Assembly: GCA_014874475.1 (NCBI GenBank)
Contig: JADBJJ010000032.1
Coordinates: forward strand, 1-64,000
DNA length: 64,000 bases
Source of the DNA: Chloroflexota bacterium
GTDB lineage: Bacteria > Chloroflexota > Anaerolineae > B4-G1 > DUEL01
Reading direction: 5' to 3'
Part shown: one piece after another, positions 15,522 to 23,362 of the stretch
How positions within the stretch are numbered: position 1 is the first letter of the stretch
Layout: each line of letters opens with the position of its first letter
Translations under genes and position numbers: made by a program
Notes under the pieces: generated by a model
What the model saw: the letters and a program-made list of their open reading frames with translations, nothing else
What the model was told of the DNA's origin: nothing
The model's database searches: none

Positions 15522-16295
15522 ATGGCTATAGACCTGAACTGCGATATGGGAGAAAGTTTCGGGGCGTATACTCTGGGAGCGGACGAGGCCCTGATGCCGC
15601 TGGTCACTTCGGCCAACATCGCCTGCGGCTACCACGCCGGAGACCCAATGGTGATGGACCGGACGGTCCGGCTGGCCCTCCGCCACGGGGTGGGCATCGG
15701 CGCCCACCCCGGATTCCCGGACCTGCTGGGTTTCGGTCGCCGGGCGATGCACCTGCGTCCCGAGGAGATAGAGAACTACGTCCTCTATCAGGTCGGTGCA
15801 CTGGCGGCTTTCGCGCGCTCGGTGGAGGCAGAACTGACCCACGTCAAACCCCACGGCGCGCTCTACAACATGGCCGCCCGCGACCCCGAAATCGCCCGGG
15901 CAATTGCCCGGGGCGTCGCCCGGGCCGGGCCGCGCCTGATTCTGGTGGGACTGGCGGGCTCGGCCCTCATCCAGGCCGCTGCCGAAGTGGGCCTGCCCGC
16001 TGCGCGCGAGGGTTTCGCCGACCGGGCCTACGAACCCGACGGGAGTCTGCGTCCCCGTCACCTCCCCGAAGCCATCCTCACCGACCCGGAAGTGGCCGCT
16101 GAACAGGCCCTCCGGATCGCCCGTTATAGAGAGGTCATAGCCAGCAACGGGGAGCGCATCCCCCTGGTCGCCGATACCCTCTGCATCCACGGCGATACCC
16201 CCGGCGCAGTAGAAATTGCCCGCGCCGTCCGCCACCGACTGGAAGAAGCAGGTGTGGATGTGATGCCCATGGGGCAATTTTTGCTGCCTATTTAG
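15522..16295 (+). CDS. pxpA: 5-oxoprolinase subunit A (LamB/YcsF family)
   Basis: The 257-residue protein starts MAIDLNCDMGESFGAY and continues with SANIACGYHAGDPMVM, IGAHPGFPD and LTHVKPHGALYN, all hallmarks of the YcsF/PxpA family. With PxpB and PxpC it forms the prokaryotic ATP-dependent 5-oxoprolinase that opens pyroglutamate to glutamate. I chose the ATG at 15522, where homology begins; an ATG at 15510 in the same frame is also possible. It is the first gene of pxpABC, with two bases to pxpB. Confidence 0.9.
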   Translation: MAIDLNCDMGESFGAYTLGADEALMPLVTSANIACGYHAGDPMVMDRTVRLALRHGVGIGAHPGFPDLLGFGRRAMHLRPEEIENYVLYQVGALAAFARSVEAELTHVKPHGALYNMAARDPEIARAIARGVARAGPRLILVGLAGSALIQAAAEVGLPAAREGFADRAYEPDGSLRPRHLPEAILTDPEVAAEQALRIARYREVIASNGERIPLVADTLCIHGDTPGAVEIARAVRHRLEEAGVDVMPMGQFLLPI

Positions 16296-16297
16296 AG

Positions 16298-17005
16298 ATG
16301 GCGCTGACGTTCCCCCGTATCCTGCCCGTTGGAGACGCGGCGCTGGTGGTGGAGTTCGGGGATCGGATTGACCCGGAAATCCACCGCCAGGTCCTGGCTC
16401 TGGCCTACGCCCTGGAGCGGGAGCCCTTCCCCGGTCTGCGGGAGACCGTCCCTACCTATCGCTCCCTGCTGATCTACTACGACCCCCGACAACTCCTCTG
16501 GGACGAGGCCCGAGAGCGGGTATCCGACGCACTGGAGCGGGGAACGAAAATCCCGTTGCCAGAACCGAGGGAACTGGACATCCCCGTCGTCTACGGCGGA
16601 GAATTCGGCCCGGACATCGGTTTCGTGGCGGCCCACAACGGTCTCTCCGAAGCGGATGTGGTCCGTCTGCACGCCGGCAGCGTGTACACCGTCTACATGC
16701 TGGGATTTGCGCCGGGCTTCGTTTATCTGGGGGGACTGCCGGAAGCACTGGCGACGCCCCGTCTCCGCACCCCGCGCCCGTCAGTACCAGCGGGGTCGGT
16801 GGGTATCGCTGGCCTCCAGACCGGCATCTATGGCCTTTCCACTCCCGGCGGGTGGCAGTTGATCGGGCGGACGCCGATGCCCATGCTGGACCTGTGCCGC
16901 CAGCCTCCCACCCTGCTCCGACCAGGGGACCGGGTGCGGTTCATCCCCATTTCTGTCGAGGAATTCGCGGCCTGGCAGAGGAGCGATGGCGCTGGAAGTC
17001 CTTGA
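16298..17005 (+). CDS. pxpB: 5-oxoprolinase subunit B (KipI family)
   Basis: The 235-residue protein has the KipI/allophanate hydrolase subunit 1 pattern: PVGDAALVVEFGD near 10, VPVVYGGEFGPD (as DIPVVYGGE) near 92, YMLGFAPGFVYLGGLP near 131 and PAGSVGIAGLQTGIY near 163. It is the PxpB subunit of the 5-oxoprolinase complex. It follows pxpA after 2 bases and overlaps pxpC by 20 bases, indicating tight translational coupling. Confidence 0.9.
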   Translation: MALTFPRILPVGDAALVVEFGDRIDPEIHRQVLALAYALEREPFPGLRETVPTYRSLLIYYDPRQLLWDEARERVSDALERGTKIPLPEPRELDIPVVYGGEFGPDIGFVAAHNGLSEADVVRLHAGSVYTVYMLGFAPGFVYLGGLPEALATPRLRTPRPSVPAGSVGIAGLQTGIYGLSTPGGWQLIGRTPMPMLDLCRQPPTLLRPGDRVRFIPISVEEFAAWQRSDGAGSP

Positions 17006-17936
17006 CGGCGGATGGCTGACAACGGTCCAGGACCTGGGCCGGCCCGGCTACGAACGGTATGGGATTCCCGTCTCCGGAGCGATGGACTTCTTCGCTCTGC
17101 GGGTCGCCAACGGCCTGGTCGGCAATCCCCCGGGCGCGGCCGGCCTGGAAATCACCCTGGTGGGGCCGGTCCTGGCGGCGACGGAGCCGTGCCTCATCGC
17201 TGTCACCGGCGCCGACCTGACGTTTCAGGTAGACGGTCGGGAGATGCCGATGTGGATGTCCGTCTTTGTCCGCCGGGGATCGGTCATCTCCTTCGGGGGA
17301 CGGCGCCGGGGCTGCCGGGCCTATCTGGCTATCGCCGGGGGAATAGAAGTCCCGCCCATTCTGGGGTCGCGGTCCACCTACTTGCCGGGCCGTTTCGGGG
17401 GATTGGACGGGCGCTCGCTGCAACCGGGCGACCGTCTTCCCATCGGGCCGGTCTCCGGGCATCTGCCGGAGCAGGCCGGACGAAGGTCCCCACCCCACCT
17501 CATCCCGGCCTGGGACGATTCCCCGACCGTCCGCGTGGTGCCCGGTCCCCAGGACGACCATTTTATCCCTGAGGGCCTGGAGACGTTTTTCAGATCGGAG
17601 TACCAAATCCTGCCCACTTCGGACCGGATGGGCTACCGGCTGGAGGGCCTTCCAGTGGCCCATCGTCGGGCGGAGATAATCTCGGACGGCGTACCGCCGG
17701 GGGCGGTTCAGATCCCGCCGGATGGGCAGCCGCTGGTGATGATGGTGGACCATCAGACCACGGGCGGATATCCGAAGATAGCGACGGTCATCACGGCGGA
17801 CCTCCCCCTTCTGGCCCAGTGTGTGCCGGGGGAAAGCCGCGTCCGGTTTCGGGCAGTGCGTGTTTCCGAGGCACAGCACGCCTATCGGGAGGTGATGGCG
17901 GCGCTGGAGCAGTGGGAACGGACCGGTGTGGGGTGA
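16986..17936 (+). CDS. pxpC: 5-oxoprolinase subunit C (KipA family)
   Basis: The 316-residue protein has TVQDLGRPGYERYGIPVSGA at residues 13-32, GSRSTYLPGRFGG near 127 and MVDHQTTGGYPKIATV near 240, the signature of the KipA/biotin-dependent carboxylase-like family. It is the third subunit of 5-oxoprolinase. Its 3' end (from about 17815) reappears as degenerate copies in the 500 bases downstream, interleaved with a 17-bp repeat, so the current C-terminus may have been affected by that duplication. Its start overlaps the end of pxpB. Confidence 0.9.
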   Translation: MALEVLDGGWLTTVQDLGRPGYERYGIPVSGAMDFFALRVANGLVGNPPGAAGLEITLVGPVLAATEPCLIAVTGADLTFQVDGREMPMWMSVFVRRGSVISFGGRRRGCRAYLAIAGGIEVPPILGSRSTYLPGRFGGLDGRSLQPGDRLPIGPVSGHLPEQAGRRSPPHLIPAWDDSPTVRVVPGPQDDHFIPEGLETFFRSEYQILPTSDRMGYRLEGLPVAHRRAEIISDGVPPGAVQIPPDGQPLVMMVDHQTTGGYPKIATVITADLPLLAQCVPGESRVRFRAVRVSEAQHAYREVMAALEQWERTGVG

Positions 17937-17953
17937 GAGGACTGTCTAAGAGC

Positions 17954-18369
17954 GTTAACGACTACACGAAATACGCACCCTTTCTAAAGTGGGAAGGCTG
18001 CCCAGAGACGTTAATGACTACACGAAATCGGTACCCCTTTTTGGCCCAGTGTGCGCTGGACAAACCCGGAGCAGCGGGAGCCACAGGGTGGAGTGAGAGG
18101 GCTGCCCAAGAGCATTAATGACTACACGAAATACATCCCTTGAGAGCCGTCCAGAAGCATTGATGACTACACGAAACACCCCCTTCTGGCCCAGTGTGTG
18201 CTGGACAAACCTGGAGCAGTGGGAGCGACAGGTGTGGAGTGAGAAGGCCGCCCAGAGGCTTGATGACTACACGAAATCCGAGGCCCAGCACGCCTATCGG
18301 GAAGTGAAGGGAGCCCTCACAAGCGTTAATGACTCCACGAAACGCAACGAATATAATGACTATACGAAA
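17954..18369. repeat. Interspersed 17-bp repeat TTRATGACTACACGAAA (7 copies) with pxpC-tail duplicates
   Basis: Copies lie at 17955-17971, 18011-18027, 18115-18131, 18160-18176, 18260-18276, 18326-18342 and 18354-18369, all in the same orientation and irregularly spaced. Between them are degenerate copies of the pxpC 3' end (CTGGCCCAGTGTG, GGAGCAGTGGGA, GAGTGAGA, and near 18281 CCCAGCACGCCTATCGGGA). This makes up the whole 520-base gap between pxpC and the S1 gene; no gene is supported in it. Five more copies lie at 58402-58513. Confidence 0.82.
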
Positions 18370-18378
18370 AACGCTGAC

Positions 18379-18407
18379 TTGACAGAATTCCTACCCCGCA
18401 TTATAAT
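18379..18407 (+). promoter_or_regulatory. Consensus sigma-70 promoter of the S1-domain gene
   Basis: TTGACA (18379-18384) and TATAAT (18402-18407) are perfect consensus elements with a 17-base spacer. The predicted start of transcription is near 18414, leaving a leader of about 44 bases before the ATG at 18458. Confidence 0.85.
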
Positions 18408-18413
18408 AAACTC

Positions 18414-18434
18414 GCCCGGTCCAGAAGACCGGGC
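18414..18434 (+). promoter_or_regulatory. Hairpin at the 5' end of the S1-gene leader
   Basis: GCCCGGTC (18414-18421) pairs perfectly with GACCGGGC (18427-18434) around a 5-base loop, at or next to the predicted transcription start. It could stabilise the mRNA. No known riboswitch fold is recognisable. Confidence 0.4.
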
Positions 18435-18457
18435 TATACCGTGCATGGGGGAAGCGA

Positions 18458-19147
18458 ATGGAACCAACGAAAACCGAGGCTCAACCCACATCTATTGCCG
18501 AACTTCGTCCCAAAATGCGCCTGGAAGGTGTCGTTCGCAAAGTGGAACTCTACGGCGCCTTCGTAGATATCGGCCTGGAGCGAGATGGTTTGATCCACAT
18601 TTCCCAACTGAGCGATAAGCCCGTCAGCCGGGTCGCCGACGTGGTCCGAGAGGGTCAGAAGGTCACCGTCTGGGTCACGCAGGTGGACCCCCGTCAGGGC
18701 CGCGTCGCCCTGACGCTGGTCAAGCCCCCCGATGTGGAGTGGAAAAACCTGGAAGAAGGCCAGACCTATACCGGTCGGGTCGTGCGGGTGGAGCGATACG
18801 GGTTGTTCGTGGATATCGGGGCTGAACGCCCGGGCCTGCTGCATGTCAGGGAGATGGGGAAATTCAACCGCCCGGATATGTACCGCGTGGGAGATGAGAT
18901 TGAGGTGCGCATCCTGCAACTGGACCGGCGCAAGAAGCGCATAGACCTGGCCCTAGCGGAAGCGGAGATGCCTCCCGAGGAACGAGAAGAGCCTCTCCCC
19001 AGCCCCATAGAACTGGCCTTCCGTCGGGCAATGGAAGAGGCCCGGCGGCAGGGGAAAGCGCTCCCCATTTCCGCAGACAAAGGTCGCGGACGGCACCCAG
19101 CCGAACAGGACGAAATTCTGAGTCCGACTCCCCGGCAAATCAGATGA
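18458..19147 (+). CDS. Protein with two S1 RNA-binding domains
   Basis: The 229-residue protein has two S1 repeats: residues about 18-90 (LEGVVRKVELYGAFVDIG, DGLIHISQLSD, VTQVDPRQGRVALTL) and about 98-170 (YTGRVVRVERYGLFVDIG, PGLLHVREMG, ILQLDRRKKRIDLAL). The tail of about 60 residues is charged and probably flexible. It resembles short RpsA-like proteins that bind mRNA or the ribosome, but is too short to be a canonical S1 protein. It stands alone between a consensus promoter and a strong terminator. The exact role is not known. Confidence 0.83.
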   Translation: MEPTKTEAQPTSIAELRPKMRLEGVVRKVELYGAFVDIGLERDGLIHISQLSDKPVSRVADVVREGQKVTVWVTQVDPRQGRVALTLVKPPDVEWKNLEEGQTYTGRVVRVERYGLFVDIGAERPGLLHVREMGKFNRPDMYRVGDEIEVRILQLDRRKKRIDLALAEAEMPPEEREEPLPSPIELAFRRAMEEARRQGKALPISADKGRGRHPAEQDEILSPTPRQIR

Positions 19148-19153
19148 AGATTT

Positions 19154-19188
19154 ACAGAACCAGCAAATGGGGGATTTGCTGGTTCTGT
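19154..19188. terminator. Bidirectional terminator hairpin
   Basis: ACAGAACCAGCAAAT (19154-19168) and ATTTGCTGGTTCTGT (19174-19188) form a perfect 15-bp stem with a GGGGG loop. It lies between the rightward S1 gene and the last gene of the long leftward operon. There is no strong T-tract on either side, so termination may be partly factor-dependent. Confidence 0.75.
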
Positions 19189-19196
19189 GACTCTTC

Positions 19197-19598
19197 CTAA
19201 AACGCCCCCAACTGGCAGTGGATGATGCGGATGCCCAGCGCCTCCGCTGCCGCTGAGACTTCCATTTTGGGAATACCCAGCATCCCGGCGATCTCCCAGG
19301 CCACTCGGCAGGGCAGCCGTCCCTCGCTCAGCCCGTCCTGAATCGCCTGCGCCAGCCCTGGCTCCACCACCTCAGCGGGCCGGACGATTTTGTGCCGGCC
19401 CTCTGCTTTCGGCCCATAGCCGAAGAGGCCCAACTGGCAACGGTTCAACCGGACTCCCATTTCATCCGCCGTCTGACCCACGGCCAGCGGCTCCACTCCC
19501 AGTTCCTCGGCAACCCGAAAGGCAGCCGCACAGGCAAGCATCCCCTCCGAGTCCAGATGACGGCGGATCGCCTCGGCTATGCGCTCGTCCATAGGCAT
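19197..19598 (-). CDS. Unknown protein with duplicated CQLGxF domain
   Basis: The 133-residue protein consists of two similar halves. The first has FRVAEELGVEPLAVGQTADE followed by MGVRLNRCQLGLFG; the second has WEIAGMLGIPKMEVSAAAEA followed by LGIRIIHCQLGAF at the very end. Each looks like a short winged-helix-like unit closed by a CQLGxF motif with one Cys. I do not recognise a characterised family. It is the last gene of the sulfur/thiol run and precedes the shared terminator by a few bases. The two conserved cysteines suggest metal or thiol chemistry, but this is a guess. Confidence 0.6.
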   Translation of the reverse strand: MPMDERIAEAIRRHLDSEGMLACAAAFRVAEELGVEPLAVGQTADEMGVRLNRCQLGLFGYGPKAEGRHKIVRPAEVVEPGLAQAIQDGLSEGRLPCRVAWEIAGMLGIPKMEVSAAAEALGIRIIHCQLGAF

Positions 19599-19620
19599 CT
19601 CCCCGATGACAACAGTTGTC

Positions 19621-20088
19621 TCAGATTTCCTCCAGCGCTCTCAGAATCTCCCCGATGTCCGGCACTTCCCGCATCGGGTAGATTTTCTTGAAGCGCACGA
19701 TGCCCTCGGCATCCACGATGAAGACGGCTCGCTCGCTGAAACCGTTCTTCTCCCGGAAGATGCCATAGGCCTGGGCAACGCCGCCGTGGGGCCAGAAGTC
19801 CGCCAGGAGCAAGGTTTCCCGGACGCCAATGGCCTCCGCCCACGCCTTTTTGCAGGGGACGCTATCCACGCTCAACCCCAGCGCCACGGCTCCCAGCCGC
19901 TCCATTTCGGCGCGATGATTCTCCAGGTCCTGCATCTGGATGGCGCAGACTCGCGTCCAGGCCAGCGGGTGGAAAGAGAGGATGACTTTCTTGCCCCGCA
20001 GGGCGCTGAGGGTGACTTCCTGCTCGTTCTGGTCTTTGAGGGTAAAATCCGGAGCCATATCCCCGACTTCAACGGCAACCTTCTCCAT
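19621..20088 (-). CDS. Peroxiredoxin (AhpC/TSA family, atypical)
   Basis: The 155-residue protein has a thioredoxin-fold peroxiredoxin layout: GDMAPDFTLKDQNEQEVTLS, VILSFHPLAWTRVCAIQM with the peroxidatic Cys near 48, and GLSVDSVPCKKAWAEAIG with a second Cys near 79. The usual PxxxTxxC is present as PLAWTRVC. It would reduce hydrogen peroxide or organic peroxides using a thioredoxin- or glutaredoxin-type donor. It sits downstream of OsmC in the leftward thiol-stress run. The donor could be one of the rubredoxin/glutaredoxin/FTR proteins of the same run. Confidence 0.83.
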   Translation of the reverse strand: MEKVAVEVGDMAPDFTLKDQNEQEVTLSALRGKKVILSFHPLAWTRVCAIQMQDLENHRAEMERLGAVALGLSVDSVPCKKAWAEAIGVRETLLLADFWPHGGVAQAYGIFREKNGFSERAVFIVDAEGIVRFKKIYPMREVPDIGEILRALEEI

Positions 20089-20102
20089 TGCAGACCTCCT
20101 CC

Positions 20103-20531
20103 CTACGACTCTGCCAGCCGTGAAACCACCTCTATCCCCTGGTGGAGCATCTTGTGCACCGGACAGTGGCGGGAAATCAGCAGCAACTTCTGCCGTTCCT
20201 GGGCGCTCAGATTGCCCTTCAGGACTATCTCCTCCACGATCTGCTCCCGGTATTCATCTATAGCCTCACAGTCCCGACAGTCATCGGCGAAGATGCGCTC
20301 ATAGCCCAGCCGTAGTTCCACTTCCTCCAGCGCAACGCCGTGGTTCCGGGCGTAGGTGTGCAGGACGATAGCCGTACAGGCCCCTAAACTCGCCAGCAAC
20401 ATCCCGTAAGGGGTCAAGTGGTAGATATGCTCCACCGGGTACAACTTCGGGTCCTCCGGATGGTGTGGGTCCGGGGCCAGAATTTCGGTCAGAAATTCCC
20501 GGTTCTGGCGGATGATGATGTTTTCGCTCAT
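20103..20531 (-). CDS. OsmC-family peroxidase-like protein
   Basis: The 142-residue protein has the OsmC core: PYGMLLASLGACTAIVLHTYA with the first Cys near 52 and ISRHCPVHKML with the second near 123. The two cysteines form the thiol peroxidase site in OsmC/Ohr proteins. An extra acidic Cys-rich loop (DDCRDCEAID) precedes a long insertion, as in the YhfA-like subgroup. It lies between the ferritin-like and peroxiredoxin genes, consistent with a peroxide or reactive sulfur defence role. Confidence 0.85.
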   Translation of the reverse strand: MSENIIIRQNREFLTEILAPDPHHPEDPKLYPVEHIYHLTPYGMLLASLGACTAIVLHTYARNHGVALEEVELRLGYERIFADDCRDCEAIDEYREQIVEEIVLKGNLSAQERQKLLLISRHCPVHKMLHQGIEVVSRLAES

Positions 20532-20587
20532 AGGACTCCTGAAGCGTGAGGCGCGAAACGGGAGATGAAGTGACAGGCGAGATGCAG

Positions 20588-21034
20588 TTACGGGCGCGGG
20601 GAGAGGCGACGAATCTGCGCCTTCAGCCAGCGGGCATGCTGCATTTCGTCTTCCATATTGTGGGTGAGCAGTTCCACCGTCTCGTCGTCGTCCATAATCT
20701 CGGCAATCTGGGAGGCGTAGTCCCGGATGGCCTGTTGCTCCTCGGCCAGTTCCAGCCGCAGCATCTCCACCGGGTCGGCCTGGGCGGTAGCCGCACCGAC
20801 AGCCCGCCCGGTCACCGTCTCCAATCCACCGGGCTCGGCAGGAATGCCGCCCAGGGCGCGGATGCGAGCAGTCAGGTCGCGGGCATGCCGCTGTTCCACC
20901 TCCAGAATGGCCTGGATGCCCTCACGCAGCGGGTCGTCCGCCAGAGCCCGCGCGTGGGCAGTGTAGATTTCTATCGCCGCCAGTTCCGACCGCAGGTCGT
21001 GGTTCAAAAACTCCAGGATGCGCTCCCGACTCAT
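20588..21034 (-). CDS. Ferritin-like diiron protein
   Basis: The 148-residue protein is almost all helical and has two ferritin-type halves: ELAAIEIYTAHARAL followed by EVEQRHARDL (E...ExxH) and EEQQAIRDYASQ followed by MEDEMQHARWL (E...ExxH). The spacing matches ferritin-like diiron sites. It could store iron or reduce peroxide. Its start overlaps the stop of the universal stress gene by ATGA, so the two are coupled. It is shorter than bacterioferritin and lacks an obvious heme ligand. Confidence 0.75.
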   Translation of the reverse strand: MSRERILEFLNHDLRSELAAIEIYTAHARALADDPLREGIQAILEVEQRHARDLTARIRALGGIPAEPGGLETVTGRAVGAATAQADPVEMLRLELAEEQQAIRDYASQIAEIMDDDETVELLTHNMEDEMQHARWLKAQIRRLSPRP

Positions 21035-21486
21035 TGCTCCACCTCCTCGCTCACAAACAGGACCGGAATGGTTGACCGACGCTGCACCCGGGCAGGGATG
21101 TTGCCCTGAAGCCAGCGGCTCAGGAGCGACTTGCGCAGGTTGGGAAGGACGATGAGGTCACAATGGGACTGGGCGGCATATTCCAGAATCGCCTCGTCCT
21201 CCGGTCGGGTGCTGAAGAGGACGGTTGTCTGGACAGGGATGCCCCGTTCCCGCATCTGCGCCTCCAGGCGACGGAAGTATGCTTCCACCTCCTCTCTGCG
21301 CCGGGCGCCCCGGGAGCCAACCTCCACCTGGATCTGCTGGAAGAAGTGCTCGTCGGAAGAGACAACGGGGACGACGTGGACCAGGTGGAGTTCCGCGTTC
21401 ATAACCGAAGCCAGCCGGGTGGCGTGCCAGAGATGGATCTCCTGTCCGCCCTCCCGCTCCATAGGGACCAGAATTTTCTGATACAT
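21031..21486 (-). CDS. Universal stress protein (UspA family)
   Basis: The 151-residue protein starts MYQKILVPMEREG and has a UspA-like fold with HLVHVVPV near 35 and CDLIVLPN near 115. The ATP-binding GxxG(9x)G(S/T) motif is degenerate (LRKSLLSRWLQGNIPARV), so it may not bind ATP. I set the start at 21486, where homology begins and GGAGG precedes. It overlaps the ferritin-like gene by 4 bases. Confidence 0.78.
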   Translation of the reverse strand: MYQKILVPMEREGGQEIHLWHATRLASVMNAELHLVHVVPVVSSDEHFFQQIQVEVGSRGARRREEVEAYFRRLEAQMRERGIPVQTTVLFSTRPEDEAILEYAAQSHCDLIVLPNLRKSLLSRWLQGNIPARVQRRSTIPVLFVSEEVEQ

Positions 21487-21496
21487 TGCGTCCTCC

Positions 21497-22489
21497 TTAC
21501 CCGCCGCTACCCGCAGCGGCAAGGGCTTCCGCCCGCCGGGCCAGGAGTTCGTCCATCTCGGCGATCACTTCCGGCGGAAGGACCCAGTCCGCAGCGGGAG
21601 CCGTTTCCTCAATTTGCCCCGGACGTCGGGCCCCCACAATCGCCGACGTCACCTCCGGACGCCGGAGCGTCCAGGCAATGGCCAACTGGGAGACTGTCCG
21701 ACCGTACCGGGATGCGATCGCGCGCAATCCGTCCACCAGCGCCAGGTTGGCGCTCAGTTCCGGCTCCCGGAGGTGGCCACTGTATTTTCCCCGCCAGTCA
21801 TCTTGAGGCAGAGAGTCCACCCATTCCCGGGAGAATTTCTCCGTCAGCACGCCGGAGGCCATAGGGCTGTAGACGATAACGCCGATGTTGTTGGCCGCAC
21901 AGAAGGGAAGAATCTCGGCCTCAATGTCCCGCCGGAGCATATTGTACGGGGGCTGAAGAGAGGCGATGGGATGGATGGGCTGGACGCGCTTCATCTGCTC
22001 CACGCTGAAGTTGGAGACGCCGGCGTAGCGGACTTTCCCCTCCCGGACCAGGTCGGCGATGGTCGCCCAGGCTTCTTCTATGTCCTCATCGGGATTAGGC
22101 CAGTGAATCTGGTAGAGGTCAATGACATCCACGTTGAGACGGCGCAGGCTGGCCTCTACCTCTTTGCGGACACTCCAGGCCTTCAGACGACCGTAGGGGG
22201 TCGTGCTCCCCTCGTCCCAGACCAGGCCGCATTTGGTGGCGATGATCACCTGGTCACGCCGGCCGCGGATAGCCTTGCCCACAATCTCCTCGGAGTGGCC
22301 CAGGCCATAGACGGCGGCCGTATCTATCCAGTTGATACCCCGGTCCAGGGCCTGCTGAATGGTGCGAATAGAGTCGGCATCGTCCTGGGAGCCCCAGCCG
22401 TAGGCCCACCCGCCGCCACCGATGGCCCATGTCCCCAGGCCAACGGTGGTCAGATACAAGTCGGTATAGCCCAGTTTTCGAGTTTGCAT
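21497..22489 (-). CDS. Aldo/keto reductase
   Basis: The 330-residue protein has the aldo/keto reductase signatures: GYTDLYLTTVGLGTWAIGG, INWIDTAAVYGLGHSEEIVG with catalytic Asp and Tyr, VIIATKCGL with catalytic Lys, and LYQIHWPN with catalytic His. The C-terminal SAIVGARRPGQIEE is the NADPH-binding segment. The substrate is probably a small aldehyde or ketone. It lies between the FTR-rubredoxin and the stress protein genes in the same orientation. Confidence 0.88.
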   Translation of the reverse strand: MQTRKLGYTDLYLTTVGLGTWAIGGGGWAYGWGSQDDADSIRTIQQALDRGINWIDTAAVYGLGHSEEIVGKAIRGRRDQVIIATKCGLVWDEGSTTPYGRLKAWSVRKEVEASLRRLNVDVIDLYQIHWPNPDEDIEEAWATIADLVREGKVRYAGVSNFSVEQMKRVQPIHPIASLQPPYNMLRRDIEAEILPFCAANNIGVIVYSPMASGVLTEKFSREWVDSLPQDDWRGKYSGHLREPELSANLALVDGLRAIASRYGRTVSQLAIAWTLRRPEVTSAIVGARRPGQIEETAPAADWVLPPEVIAEMDELLARRAEALAAAGSGG

Positions 22490-22568
22490 AGCGCCTCCTT
22501 TTACTCACCACGAGAACACCAAGACACGATGAAATTAAAAAATTCTTCGTGTCTTCGCGTTTCTGAGG

Positions 22569-23075
22569 TTACAAAAATCGCTCAAACCGGTCCCGCTTTG
22601 CCTTACAGATGGGGCAGACTGCGGGAGGTTGCTCGCGCGCGCAGAGATAGCCACAGACCCGGCACCGCCAGACGGGCAGGGGGAGTTCTGTGACAGAGAC
22701 AGCGGGGGCGCGGGCTGGCTGTTCCTGGGGCCGCTGGCCCTCCGGTGGGCGCCGCTCCGGGATGGATTGAAGAGGTCGCTCCCCCCGCAGGACCTCTTCG
22801 GAGACGTAGAGGCCGCAGTAGCAAGCACCCCACTCCAGCAGGTCAGCGTCCCGGTAGTCGCAGGGGCAGATGATGTCCAGGTCCTTCTGCTTCTCGCCGG
22901 TTGCCAGGCGGCAGGGGCAAGCCCAGTAGCCGTAGCGAGCCTCGTTGATCAGTAGACTCTCCACCAGCCCCAGCGTGAACTCCTTATCGGGGTTCAGGTG
23001 ATAACCGGATGCTTCGGCTTCCTCGTACAGCCGCTGATAGAGGGCTTCCACTTTCTCGCGCGGGATCTCGCTCAT
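22569..23075 (-). CDS. Ferredoxin:thioredoxin reductase catalytic chain fused to rubredoxin
   Basis: The 168-residue protein has the FTR beta-subunit motifs YWACPCR (near 52), IICPCDYR (near 70) and GACYCGLY (near 84), which bind the [4Fe-4S] cluster and active-site disulfide. A linker rich in Pro leads to a C-terminal rubredoxin-like domain with [10 protein letters not shown] and [17 protein letters not shown]. The fusion could pass electrons to the FTR site without a separate ferredoxin. Its ATG at 23075 overlaps the glutaredoxin stop (ATGA), so they are coupled and may act in one chain. No FTR variable chain is visible. Confidence 0.85.
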   Translation of the reverse strand: MSEIPREKVEALYQRLYEEAEASGYHLNPDKEFTLGLVESLLINEARYGYWACPCRLATGEKQKDLDIICPCDYRDADLLEWGACYCGLYVSEEVLRGERPLQSIPERRPPEGQRPQEQPARAPAVSVTELPLPVWRCRVCGYLCAREQPPAVCPICKAKRDRFERFL

Positions 23076-23359
23076 AGCCCCAGTGCCTCCTGAATCTCTT
23101 CGGGACGATAGCCGATGATGGCGCGACACCCGTCTATAACCAGGGTGGGGAAAGAGACGGAGGGATTCCAGCGGCGCACCTGTTCCACCACGGCCTCCCG
23201 CTCTGTGCCCGATAGCAAGTCCACGTAGACGAAGTCAAATGCGATGTTGTTGGCCTCCAGAAACTCGCGCGTCCGCTTGCACCAGATGCAAGTAGAAAGG
23301 GCGTAGAACAGGACTTGATGTTGGTTACGGATTCCGGGTATGCGTCCTCGGGCGTTCAT
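23072..23359 (-). CDS. Glutaredoxin-like protein
   Basis: The 95-residue protein has [20 protein letters not shown] with a CIWC active site near residues 24-27, and [21 protein letters not shown] with the cis-Pro and glutathione/thiol-binding region. It belongs to the NrdH/glutaredoxin group. It overlaps the FTR-rubredoxin gene and follows a rubredoxin-like gene after 3 bases, suggesting a shared dithiol electron path. The electron donor is probably the neighbouring FTR rather than glutathione. Confidence 0.85.
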   Translation of the reverse strand: MNARGRIPGIRNQHQVLFYALSTCIWCKRTREFLEANNIAFDFVYVDLLSGTEREAVVEQVRRWNPSVSFPTLVIDGCRAIIGYRPEEIQEALGL

Positions 23360-23362
23360 AGG

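Noticed and set aside
17954-18369. Possible CRISPR array in the TGACTACACGAAA repeats
   Set aside because: The repeats are short (17 bp), irregularly spaced by 12 to 88 bases, and the spacers are related to each other and to pxpC. No cas genes are present.
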